From Nocardia niigatensis NBRC 100131 (lineage in GTDB: Bacteria; Actinomycetota; Actinomycetes; Mycobacteriales; Mycobacteriaceae): 64,000 nt of DNA. The number at the start of each line of letters is the position of its first letter. The first letter of the stretch is position 1. Positions 24,939 through 33,670 of the stretch are shown here, one piece after another. The notes beneath the pieces were generated by a model, which worked only from the letters and a program-made list of their open reading frames with translations, was not told the DNA's origin and searched no databases. The stretch is taken from assembly GCF_000308655.1 (NCBI RefSeq), contig NZ_BAGC01000009.1, forward strand, positions 100,809-164,808, read 5' to 3'. The position numbers were made by a program, and so were the translations under genes.

Positions 24939-27683
24939 ATGTCTTCACCGGGGGCGCAGCAGATCACCGTGCGTCATGAAGGAACCGATCGGGTCTTCGA
25001 CGCGACCCAGCAGATCACCATGGGCAGGGCGCCGGAGGTGATGCTGTTCGTCGACAGCCCGCTGGTGTCCCGGGTGCACGCGACGCTCAGCTACGAGGCC
25101 GGGTCGTGGATGCTCAGCGACAACGGCAGCACCAACGGCGTCTTCGTGGACGCCCGCCGCCTGACCACGCCATTGGTCATCAACCGGCCCACCCAGGTGC
25201 GGCTCGGCGATGCCATCAGCGGGCCGCTGCTGCACCTGTTGCCACAGACCGGCCGGGCCGGGGGGACGCCGCCGCAACCGCAGCAACAGCAGCGCCCGGG
25301 CATGATGCCGCCGCCGAATCGGCCGCCGTCCCGGCCGATGCCGCAGGCCGCTCGGCCGCAGCCGGTCCAGCAGCCACCGCATGCCCAGCAGCCGCTGGTG
25401 CAGCCCTTCGCGCAGCGCCCGCCGGTGCAGCAGCCGAATCCGCAGCAGTCCTGGCCGAACCCGGTCCAGCCCAACCCGAATCTCGCGCAGCGGCCGAACA
25501 TGAACCGGCCGATGTCCGGGCCCCAGCAGCAGACTCCGGCACCGCATCAGCAGCCGAATCCCGTGCCGCAGCGGCAGAATCCGCCCGCCGCTACCTCCGC
25601 GACGCCGAATGTGCCTCGCCCGCCGGTGAATACGCCGCCCGCGACCGGCGACGCCATCAACATGACCACCAAGGCGACCACCTCCGCGTTGCCGCCGGTT
25701 CGCGCCCGCGCCTCGACCGCCGCCATCGCGCGCGCCGACCGAATTCCGCGCGACGGCCTGAACATCGGCCGCACCAGCGACAACCAGATCGTGGTCAACG
25801 ACCCGATGGCCTCGCGCCGGCACGCCCGTCTGGTGCCGGACCAGCAGGGCCTGGCCCTCGAGGACCTGGGGTCGGCCAACGGCACCTTCGTCAACGGCCG
25901 CCGCGAACAGCGGACGCTGCTGCGCGAACGCGACATCGTCACCATCGGTAACATCGACTTCGTCGTGCAGGAGGGCACGCTGGTTCATCGCCAGCGGCCG
26001 GTCGCCGAGCAGGGACTGCACGTGCACGGCGTCTCGTTCACCGTCGAGGGCAACAAGCAACTGCTCATCGATGTGAACATGCAGGCCGGGCGCGGTTCGC
26101 TGACCGCCCTCATCGGCCCCTCCGGCGCCGGCAAGTCGACGTTGTCGAAACTCATTGCGGGAACGACGCATCCGTCCGCGGGCGTGGTCACCTTCGAGGG
26201 CCGCAACCTGCACGCCGAGTACGAGGCGCTGCGCTCCCGAATCGGCATGGTGCCCCAGGACGACGTGCTGCACCGGCAGCTGACCGTCAAGCAGGCGCTC
26301 AACTTCGCCGCCCAGCTGCGGCTGCCGCCGGACACCAGCAAGGCCGACCGCCAGCAGGTGATCGCCGATGTGCTGAAGGAGCTTTCGCTCACCCAGCACG
26401 CCGACACCCGCGTGGACCGGCTCTCCGGCGGTCAGCGCAAGCGCGCCTCGGTGGCCATGGAGCTGCTCACCGGTCCCTCGCTGCTCATCCTGGACGAGCC
26501 CACCTCGGGCCTGGACCCGGCGCTGGACCGCCAGGTCATGACCATGCTGCGGGAACTGGCCGACGCCGGGCGCACCGTCATCGTGGTCACCCACTCGGTG
26601 GCCTGCCTGGACATGTGCGATCAGGTGCTGCTGCTCGCGCCCGGCGGCAAGACCGCCTTCTGCGGGCACCCGGGCAGTGTCGGGCACATCATGGGGACCG
26701 CCGACTGGGCCGAGATCTTCGGGCGCGTGGCCGCAGATCCGGATGGGGCCTTCGCGAATTTCCGCTCCCGCCAAGCCTTCGCGGAGCCGCCCGCGCCGGT
26801 CAAACCGGTGGAGCGGGCGAAGGCGCCGAAATCCAGTCCGCTCAAACAGTTCTCGACGCTGTCGCGACGCCAGCTGCGGCTCATCTTCGCCGACCGCGGC
26901 TATCTGGCGTTCCTCGCCATCCTGCCGTTCGTGCTGGGCGGCCTGTCGCTGGTCGTGCAGGGCAAGAGCGGATTCGAGTCGGTCGGCTTCGTGCAGGCGC
27001 CCGACGGCAGCTTCGTGCGCGCGAACAATGGCGAGGCCCAGCAGCTGCTGGTGGTGCTCATCCTCGGCGCGTGCTTCATGGGCGCCACGCTGACCGTGCG
27101 TGACCTGGTCGGCGAGCGGGCCATCTACCACCGCGAGCGCGCCGTCGGATTGCGTTCCGGCGCATACCTGATGTCGAAGGTCGTCGTCTTCAGCCTTGCG
27201 GCGCTGCTGCAGTCGGCCGTGATGATCGGCATCGTGCTGGCGGTCAAGAAGCCGCCGAGCAAGGGCGCGGTGATCCCTTACGGCCCCGCGGAGCTCTACC
27301 TCGATGTCGCCCTGACCGCGGTGACCTGTGTGGTGCTCGGCCTGGCGCTGTCGGCGCTGGCCAAATCCAACGAGCAGGTGATGCCGCTGCTGGTGGTGAT
27401 CATCATGGCGCAGCTGGTGATGGCCGGCGGCATGATCCCGGTGACGGGCCGCGTTGTGCTGGACCAGATTTCCTGGTTGTTCCCGTCGCGCTGGGGCTAT
27501 TCCGCGGGCGCGTCCACGGTCGATCTTCCGGATCTGTCGGCCTCGGCCGCGGCGCAGCAGGATCACTTCTGGAAGCACACGGTCGGCGCCTGGGCACTGG
27601 ATGTGTCCGTGCTGGCCGGTATCGCCGTGCTGCTCGCCCTGTTCACCTGGTCGCGACTGCGCTTGAAGAAGTCGGCGGCGTGA
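24939..27683 (+). CDS. ABC transporter with two FHA domains (Rv1747-like)
   Basis: The 914-residue protein starts at ATG 24939. Domain order: FHA1 (about 25-90, SRVHATL, NGSTNGVFV), a Pro/Gln-rich linker (about 105-235), FHA2 (about 270-345, SRRHARL, GSANGTFVNG), an ABC ATPase with P-loop GPSGAGKST (393-401) and signature LSGGQ near 495, then ABC-2 type membrane helices to the C-terminus. This is the plan of M. tuberculosis Rv1747, an exporter controlled by threonine phosphorylation of its linker and FHA binding. The transported molecule is probably a cell-wall lipid or glycolipid (inference). Confidence 0.9.
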   Translation: MSSPGAQQITVRHEGTDRVFDATQQITMGRAPEVMLFVDSPLVSRVHATLSYEAGSWMLSDNGSTNGVFVDARRLTTPLVINRPTQVRLGDAISGPLLHLLPQTGRAGGTPPQPQQQQRPGMMPPPNRPPSRPMPQAARPQPVQQPPHAQQPLVQPFAQRPPVQQPNPQQSWPNPVQPNPNLAQRPNMNRPMSGPQQQTPAPHQQPNPVPQRQNPPAATSATPNVPRPPVNTPPATGDAINMTTKATTSALPPVRARASTAAIARADRIPRDGLNIGRTSDNQIVVNDPMASRRHARLVPDQQGLALEDLGSANGTFVNGRREQRTLLRERDIVTIGNIDFVVQEGTLVHRQRPVAEQGLHVHGVSFTVEGNKQLLIDVNMQAGRGSLTALIGPSGAGKSTLSKLIAGTTHPSAGVVTFEGRNLHAEYEALRSRIGMVPQDDVLHRQLTVKQALNFAAQLRLPPDTSKADRQQVIADVLKELSLTQHADTRVDRLSGGQRKRASVAMELLTGPSLLILDEPTSGLDPALDRQVMTMLRELADAGRTVIVVTHSVACLDMCDQVLLLAPGGKTAFCGHPGSVGHIMGTADWAEIFGRVAADPDGAFANFRSRQAFAEPPAPVKPVERAKAPKSSPLKQFSTLSRRQLRLIFADRGYLAFLAILPFVLGGLSLVVQGKSGFESVGFVQAPDGSFVRANNGEAQQLLVVLILGACFMGATLTVRDLVGERAIYHRERAVGLRSGAYLMSKVVVFSLAALLQSAVMIGIVLAVKKPPSKGAVIPYGPAELYLDVALTAVTCVVLGLALSALAKSNEQVMPLLVVIIMAQLVMAGGMIPVTGRVVLDQISWLFPSRWGYSAGASTVDLPDLSASAAAQQDHFWKHTVGAWALDVSVLAGIAVLLALFTWSRLRLKKSAA

Positions 27684-27756
27684 TCGGCCATTCGCGCAGG
27701 CAGGGGTGCGAAGTGTGGATTCGGTCGCGCGCGCGGCGAGACGAGCAGGCAGACTG

Positions 27757-30282
27757 ATGGCTGTGACGGCTCGAGTTGGGGCAGTGCATCTCGGCTGGGA
27801 CGTGGTGTCGGTTGCCGCCGGTGGCGGCGGTTCGCCCATCCGCCCGGTCCAGGTCGAAAGCACATACACACCGCCCGCATACCTGCTGGCGGATTCGTCC
27901 GGCCGGCTGCACACCGCCGGCGTGGATCGGCGTCCCGACGTCGGCATCGCCATCTCCGACGTGCGCGACATCATCGGGCACCCGCAGATCGTGGTGGCCG
28001 GGGCGACCTGGCCGGCCGAACTGGTTTTCCGGGCCCGCATGCACAATCCCCTCGCGGCCATCGTCGAGCACCTGGGCGGGACGCCGGATGTGCTCGCGCT
28101 GCCCTTCCCCGACGAATGGCCCGACCCCAAGGTCGACGAATTCGTGCGGCTGGTCGAGCAACTCGGCGTGCCCGCCGAGCCGCTGCCCGAATCGGTCGCG
28201 CTCTCCGGCTATGTGCGCGCCCTCGGTCTGGTGCGCGCACCCGGCCGCGGTCCTGCGGTCGGCGCGGTCGGCGTCTACTCCGACGGCCGTGAATGCCTGG
28301 TGGTGGCCGTCCACGGCAATGACGATCAGCCCACCGAGTCGGTCAGCGTCGGCATCACCGCCGAGGCGCTGCACGAGGCCCACGCCGCCGACAATGTGGT
28401 CATCGAGGTGATGGCCGCCGCCCGCGCCATCAATGCCGACACCTCGACGGTGCTGCTCACCGGCAATGTGTGCTTCAACGACGCGCTGCGCCTGGCCTTC
28501 CAGAACCATCTCGGCCACCGCTTCCAGGTCGCCGATCACCCGATGCACGCCCTGGTCCTGGGCGCGACGCATCTGCTGGTGGCCGACAGCGAGGGCGACC
28601 CGGCCTACGACCGCCCGCCCGTCGCGCCGCAGCGGGCGGGCGCGGAGGCGCGCCCGATCGAACAGGGTCCGCGTCATGTCACCGGTGGCCCGGCCGCCGG
28701 GCAGCCCCTGCAGCGCCAGCCCGAACCGCTGGCCCACCAGCCGGAATTGATTCCCCGGCACATGGATTCACCGCCCGCACCCGAATCCGCCACGCAGCGG
28801 CCGGATTCCGGGCGCGGCACCGGCCCGCAACCCGCCGTCGACCCGGCCGCCGCGCCGGATCACTCGGGCGACGATCCGGCCGGCGCGACCGTCCGGATCA
28901 CCGCCGAGGAGGCCGCGGCCATGGCGGCCGCCGCCAACGCCGCGCGGGCAGCCGGGACGGGCTCGCAGCCCGTCGTCGATCCCGTCGCGCAGGGCGCCGG
29001 CGGGCCGGCTCCGACCAAGCCCGGGGGCCTGACCCAGCGCATGACGGCCGAGGAGGTCGCGCGGCTCACCGCACAGGCCGCGGCCGGTCAGGGCCGGCAC
29101 GAGGCCCCGGGGCAGTCGCCGGGTGGCGATGCGGGGCAAGGGGTTCCGCTGGGCGCGGAGGGCCCGGCCACCGGGCCGCAGGCCGCGGCGCGCGGCACGT
29201 TGCCACCCGGGTTGGAGGGCGTGGGCGGCCGGTTCATGCGGCCGCCGGGTTCGCCCGCGGACGATCAGATGACCACGGTCATGGGCCCGGGTGAGCAGGG
29301 CGCCGGGCCGGGGCAGCAGCGGTTGGGTCAGCCCGTCGCGCCCGCCGACGGCGGGTACGGATCGGGTTCCGCGGGCGCGCAACAGGGTTCGTACGGTTAC
29401 GGCCAGGGCGGCTACGGCCAGGGCGGGCAGCCCGGCTACAGCCAGTCCGGTGGACAGCAGGGCGGCGCGTACGGGCCCGGCGGTTCCTACGGTTCCGCCC
29501 AGTCCGGGCCGGGCGCCGGGTCGTCGGGCTATCCGGGTAGTGCCGGCTACGGTTCGGCGAATGCTCCCGGCTCCGAGACTGCCGCCCAGGGCGGCTATGG
29601 TCCGGGCGGCGCGCAGCCGGGGGCCGGTGGTCAGTACGGGCCGCAGCACGGCGCCGGCGGGCAGTACGGTCAGGGCGGATACGGCTCCGGCGGCTACGGG
29701 CAGCAGGGCGGATACAACACGGGCGGCTACCCGTCCGGTCCCTATGGGCCCGAGGGAGATACGTCCGGTTCGGGTCGCGGGAGTTTTGCTGGATCCGGTG
29801 GAAATGCCCCTGGCCAGTCCGGCTCGATGTACGGTGGGTCGATGTCGACGGGGGCCCGTGGATCGAATCCGCAAACGCCGGAAGATGCGGCTGGGCAGTC
29901 GGATTCGGAATCCGGCTCCGAGGGCGAGCGCAAACAGCGCAAGGGCAAGCTGTGGAACAAGATGCGCAAGCCCTTCGGCGCGCCGATCATCGTCGGCGCG
30001 GCGGCGCTGTCGCTCCTGGGCGCGCACTCCGGCCAGCGGGCCGACCCGGTCGCCTCAACCACGCCCGGCGACACCGTGATTCAGAACGGCGGCGGGCAGG
30101 TGCGCCCGGTCAACGAATCCTGCGCCCTGACCCCGTTCGTCTCCGGGATCCCGCACGCGGGCATCGCCACCATCGGTGATCCCCGGGATCAGGACTGCTT
30201 ACGCTTCGGCATCGACACGCTGCGCTACACCATTCCCGGCCCCGCGCGCGGGGTCGATCCGGGTCCGCCCCTGCACATCTGA
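27757..30282 (+). CDS. Actin/Hsp70-like N-terminal protein with Gly/Tyr/Gln-rich disordered region and C-terminal membrane segment
   Basis: This 841-residue protein starts at ATG 27757, 73 bases after the FHA-ABC gene, so co-transcription is likely. Residues ~5-280 look like a degenerate actin/Hsp70-type ATPase fold (VGAVHLGWDVVSVA at the start; VLLTGNVCFNDALRLAF later). Then come Pro/Ala-rich segments and, at about 530-670, short GYGQGG/SYG-type repeats. A short hydrophobic stretch (about 742-758) and a tail with two cysteines end the protein. Function unknown. It resembles in plan the Hsp70-like gene at 49390-50850. Confidence 0.65.
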   Translation: MAVTARVGAVHLGWDVVSVAAGGGGSPIRPVQVESTYTPPAYLLADSSGRLHTAGVDRRPDVGIAISDVRDIIGHPQIVVAGATWPAELVFRARMHNPLAAIVEHLGGTPDVLALPFPDEWPDPKVDEFVRLVEQLGVPAEPLPESVALSGYVRALGLVRAPGRGPAVGAVGVYSDGRECLVVAVHGNDDQPTESVSVGITAEALHEAHAADNVVIEVMAAARAINADTSTVLLTGNVCFNDALRLAFQNHLGHRFQVADHPMHALVLGATHLLVADSEGDPAYDRPPVAPQRAGAEARPIEQGPRHVTGGPAAGQPLQRQPEPLAHQPELIPRHMDSPPAPESATQRPDSGRGTGPQPAVDPAAAPDHSGDDPAGATVRITAEEAAAMAAAANAARAAGTGSQPVVDPVAQGAGGPAPTKPGGLTQRMTAEEVARLTAQAAAGQGRHEAPGQSPGGDAGQGVPLGAEGPATGPQAAARGTLPPGLEGVGGRFMRPPGSPADDQMTTVMGPGEQGAGPGQQRLGQPVAPADGGYGSGSAGAQQGSYGYGQGGYGQGGQPGYSQSGGQQGGAYGPGGSYGSAQSGPGAGSSGYPGSAGYGSANAPGSETAAQGGYGPGGAQPGAGGQYGPQHGAGGQYGQGGYGSGGYGQQGGYNTGGYPSGPYGPEGDTSGSGRGSFAGSGGNAPGQSGSMYGGSMSTGARGSNPQTPEDAAGQSDSESGSEGERKQRKGKLWNKMRKPFGAPIIVGAAALSLLGAHSGQRADPVASTTPGDTVIQNGGGQVRPVNESCALTPFVSGIPHAGIATIGDPRDQDCLRFGIDTLRYTIPGPARGVDPGPPLHI

Positions 30283-30804
30283 TCCGTTCGGTTCGAGGTC
30301 GTCGAGCCGCAGCCAGTTGGTGACGGTCAGCAGCTCGACCCGGGACACGCGGGGCGCGGGTCCGGTGTGACCGGTCAGCGCCCAGGCGCGTTCGACGGTG
30401 AGCCGCAGCAGCCGGCGGGCCGCGTAGAACAGCAGCGCGGCCAGCGGCAGCTCGCCGACGACCGCCGAGAGCACCGCGAACCACAGATCCGGGGTGTTCC
30501 AGTCGAGGACGATGTCGAACCAGGCGTCGCAGATGAGCAGGGTGCCGGTGACCATCGCCCACGGAATGAAGATCTGCCGTCGCCGCCAGGCCGTCCACGC
30601 GGTCATGCCGATCGCCCCGACCAGCGCGAAGTCGAATCCGACCCAGGCGATATCCCATTGATCCACCTGCCGTTCGGACGGCAGGCTGACCGATAGATAC
30701 GCGATCCAGGGGATGAGGAAGACCAGGCTGCCGGTCACCACGGTGAGCAGGATCCGGCGCATCGCGGCCGCCCGCGGGTGGTACGACGGAATGGTGATCG
30801 CCAT
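30199..30804 (-). CDS. Hypothetical membrane protein, about four to five helices
   Basis: The 201-residue protein starts at ATG 30804, six bases after GGAGG; an upstream ATG in frame contains that ribosome site, so the shorter start is better. Several hydrophobic segments lie between residues ~17 and 140 (VVTGSLVFLIPWIAYLSV first), followed by a basic C-terminal tail. I do not recognise the family. Its last 84 bases overlap the end of the convergent gene at 27757-30282, which may mean the true end of one is under loose selection. Confidence 0.6.
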   Translation of the reverse strand: MAITIPSYHPRAAAMRRILLTVVTGSLVFLIPWIAYLSVSLPSERQVDQWDIAWVGFDFALVGAIGMTAWTAWRRRQIFIPWAMVTGTLLICDAWFDIVLDWNTPDLWFAVLSAVVGELPLAALLFYAARRLLRLTVERAWALTGHTGPAPRVSRVELLTVTNWLRLDDLEPNGSDVQGRTRIDPARGAGNGVAQRVDAEA

Positions 30805-31109
30805 GGCGGCCTCCATTGGCAGAGCGAGTGATCAACCGTGACGACGGTTGCCGTTCGTCTGTGACAATGCCCGTAGCGGAGGAACCTATTCCGGTTATTG
30901 GGTGATGTAACTCACTCGAGATCTGTGGTCCGATTGCCCGCCGGGACCGGATTCGAGGTGCGCCTACCCCCGCTGGTAAGGTTGCTCGCTGGCGTGCGGT
31001 CCGGCCGGGAAACCGATCGGCGCACGAGCCCCGGGTCTCCACCGGCCGCCGGGAATCAGCTCGACCTCACGCTTGTGCTGGCAAAACCTACGACAGACAG
31101 GGATGCACT
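30805..31109. promoter_or_regulatory. Intergenic leader of rplM-rpsI and divergent promoter region
   Basis: These 305 bases separate the minus-strand membrane protein from rplM and must hold the ribosomal-protein promoter. A TAAGGT hexamer at 30977-30982 could be a -10 box, but no convincing -35 is at the right distance. I saw no long hairpin and no small gene. Confidence 0.35.
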
Positions 31110-31549
31110 GTGCCTACGTACAGCCCCAAGGGCGGTGACGTGACCCGCAAGTGGTACGTCATCGACGCCACTGACGTAGTGCTCGGCCGTCTTTCCGTGC
31201 AGGCTGCGAACCTGCTGCGCGGCAAGACCAAGCCGACCTACGCGCCGAACGTCGATGGTGGCGATTTCGTCATCATCATCAACGCCGACAAGGTCGCCGT
31301 CTCGGGCAACAAGCGCGACGACAAGGTCCTCTACACCCACTCCGGTCACCCGGGTGGTCTGAAGGGCCGTACCGTGGGCCAGATTCTGGACACCCGCCCC
31401 GACCGTCTGGTCGAGCGTGCCGTCAAGGGCATGATCCCGAAGAACAAGCTGGGCAACCAGATCATTCGCAAGCTGAAGGTCTACGCGGGCCCGAACCACC
31501 CGCACGCCGCCCAGCAGCCCATCCCCTTCGAGATCAAGCAGGTGGCCCA

Positions 31550-31553
<4 letters not shown>
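31110..31553 (+). CDS. rplM: Ribosomal protein L13
   Basis: The 147-residue product starts at GTG 31110. It carries the L13 signature region ([22 protein letters not shown], then YTHSGHPGG and GMIPKNKLG). L13 is an early assembly protein of the 50S subunit. It overlaps rpsI by four bases (GTGA), the usual two-gene operon. The ESX-4-type locus lies upstream, as in mycobacteria, but here an accessory block of about 14 kb separates them. Confidence 0.97.
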
Positions 31554-32065
<512 letters not shown>

Positions 32066-32087
32066 TATTGCGCCGTACGGCTCTATC

Positions 32088-32115
32088 GTGCCCGGCCCTC
32101 ATGGGGGCCGGGCAC
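32088..32115 (+). terminator. Terminator hairpin after rpsI
   Basis: A perfect 11-bp stem (GTGCCCGGCCC / GGGCCGGGCAC) with a six-base loop starts 22 bases after the rpsI stop. No T-run follows. Confidence 0.75.
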
Positions 32116-32156
32116 GGTACGGTCAACACGGCAACCTGTACGAGAGCAGGCTCCCA

Positions 32157-32224
32157 GCAACGGTTTTCACAACCGTTGCCCCTTATTTCCTGGACGCATG
32201 TCGCCGCGGAACGCGGCGACATGC
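32157..32224 (+). other. Two further hairpins in the glmM leader
   Basis: After the rpsI terminator, two more perfect stems appear. One is GCAACGGTT / AACCGTTGC (32157-32165 with 32171-32179). The other is a 13-bp stem with a GAA loop (32196-32208 with 32212-32224, core CATGTCGCCGCG). They lie 70-137 bases before the glmM start and could be a second terminator or a structured leader. Confidence 0.7.
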
Positions 32225-32293
32225 GAGAGTCCTGGAGAGGGCCGGAAGCCTGCTCTCGTGCTGTATCGACCTACCGGCAGGGGTGTTGAGGTA

Positions 32294-33670
32294 ATGGGAC
32301 GTTTGTTCGGCACCGACGGTGTGCGCGGGCTCGCCAACGAATCGCTGAGTCCGGAGTTGGCGCTGCGGATCTCGGCCGCAGCCGCGCAGGTTCTGAGCCG
32401 GGGGAAGAAGCGCGCGCTGGCCGTCGTGGGTCGTGATCCGCGGGCCAGCGGCGAGATGCTGGAGGCCGCGGTCACCGCCGGCCTGACCTCGGCGGGCGTG
32501 GACGTGCTGTCGGTCGGCGTGCTGCCGACGCCGGCGGTCGCGTATCTGACCGGCCTGTACGACGCCTGCCTCGGCGTCATGATCTCCGCCTCGCACAATC
32601 CCATGCCGGACAACGGCATCAAGATCTTCGCCGCGGGCGGGCACAAGCTGGACGACGCCGTCGAGGACCGCATCGAGGCGCTCATGGCCGAGGGAACCTA
32701 CACCCGGCCCACCGGCGCCGGCATCGGCCGCGTGCTGGGCAACACCGGGCTGGGCGGCCACGTCTTCGACGTGCACGACCGGTACAGCCTGGAGGGCACC
32801 CACGAACGCTACGTCGAGCACCTGGTCCAGGCCACCGGCCGCGATCTGCGCGGGCTCACCGTGGTGGTGGACTGCGCGCACGGCGCGGCCTCCGAGGTCG
32901 GGCCGACCGCCTACCGCGAGGCGGGCGCGACGGTCATCGCCATCAATGCCGAACCCGACGGCCTGAACATCAATGACGGTTGCGGCTCCACGCATCTGGA
33001 GCAGATCCAGCGTGCCGTCCGCGAGCACGGCGCGGATCTGGGCCTCGCCCACGACGGCGACGCCGACCGCTGCCTGGCCGTGGACGCCACCGGCACGATC
33101 GTCGACGGCGACGCCATCATGGCCATCCTCGCCCTGGCCATGCGGGACTCCGGCGAACTCGTGCAGAACACCCTGGTCGCCACCGTCATGAGCAATCTCG
33201 GACTGCACATCGCCATGCGCGAGGCCGGAATCACCATGCGCACCACCGCCGTCGGCGACCGCTACGTCCTCGAGGATCTGCGCGCGGGCGGCTACACCCT
33301 GGGCGGCGAGCAGTCCGGCCATGTGGTCTTCCCCCGCTTCGGCACCACCGGCGACGGTGTCCTGACCGGCCTGAAGCTGATGGCCCGCATGGCCGAGACC
33401 GGCCGCGGCCTGGCGGAATTGGCGAGCATCGTGCGGACCGTCCCGCAGGTGCTGGTGAACGTCCCGGTCTCCGACAAGGCGGCGGTCGCGGTCGCGCCGT
33501 CGGTGCTGGAGGCCGTCGCCGAGGCCGAGCGCCTGCTGGGCGACACCGGCCGAATCCTGCTGCGCCCCAGTGGAACCGAACAGCTGGTCCGCGTCATGGT
33601 GGAGGCGACCGACCCGACCCAGGCGCACGACCTGGCCGACAATCTCGCCAAACTGGTCGCCGCCGTCTGA
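32294..33670 (+). CDS. glmM: Phosphoglucosamine mutase
   Basis: The 458-residue protein starts at ATG 32294 with TTGAGGT upstream. The phosphoserine loop is VMISASHNP with S100; the metal loop is DGDADRC; the sugar loop GGEQSGH and the phosphate loop RPSGTE follow, completing the alpha-D-phosphohexomutase fold. It converts glucosamine-6-phosphate to glucosamine-1-phosphate for UDP-GlcNAc and peptidoglycan. glmS, the step before, is 6 kb downstream. Its TGA abuts the convergent ABC-F stop with no base between. Confidence 0.96.
   Translation: MGRLFGTDGVRGLANESLSPELALRISAAAAQVLSRGKKRALAVVGRDPRASGEMLEAAVTAGLTSAGVDVLSVGVLPTPAVAYLTGLYDACLGVMISASHNPMPDNGIKIFAAGGHKLDDAVEDRIEALMAEGTYTRPTGAGIGRVLGNTGLGGHVFDVHDRYSLEGTHERYVEHLVQATGRDLRGLTVVVDCAHGAASEVGPTAYREAGATVIAINAEPDGLNINDGCGSTHLEQIQRAVREHGADLGLAHDGDADRCLAVDATGTIVDGDAIMAILALAMRDSGELVQNTLVATVMSNLGLHIAMREAGITMRTTAVGDRYVLEDLRAGGYTLGGEQSGHVVFPRFGTTGDGVLTGLKLMARMAETGRGLAELASIVRTVPQVLVNVPVSDKAAVAVAPSVLEAVAEAERLLGDTGRILLRPSGTEQLVRVMVEATDPTQAHDLADNLAKLVAAV

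Noticed and set aside
24945..28130. 1061-residue open frame antisense to the FHA-ABC transporter
   Set aside because: It is a composition shadow of a high-G+C gene with recognisable domains on the plus strand; it has no family motif and is rich in His/Arg/Gln.
29340..29770. Short repeated units resembling a CRISPR or tandem array
   Set aside because: The repeats are irregular, in frame, and encode Gly/Tyr/Gln units of a protein; there are no constant repeats with unique spacers.
30900..31100. A classical -35/-10 promoter for rplM
   Set aside because: Only a TAAGGT hexamer was convincing; no -35 box at 16-18 bases, so no exact promoter is claimed.
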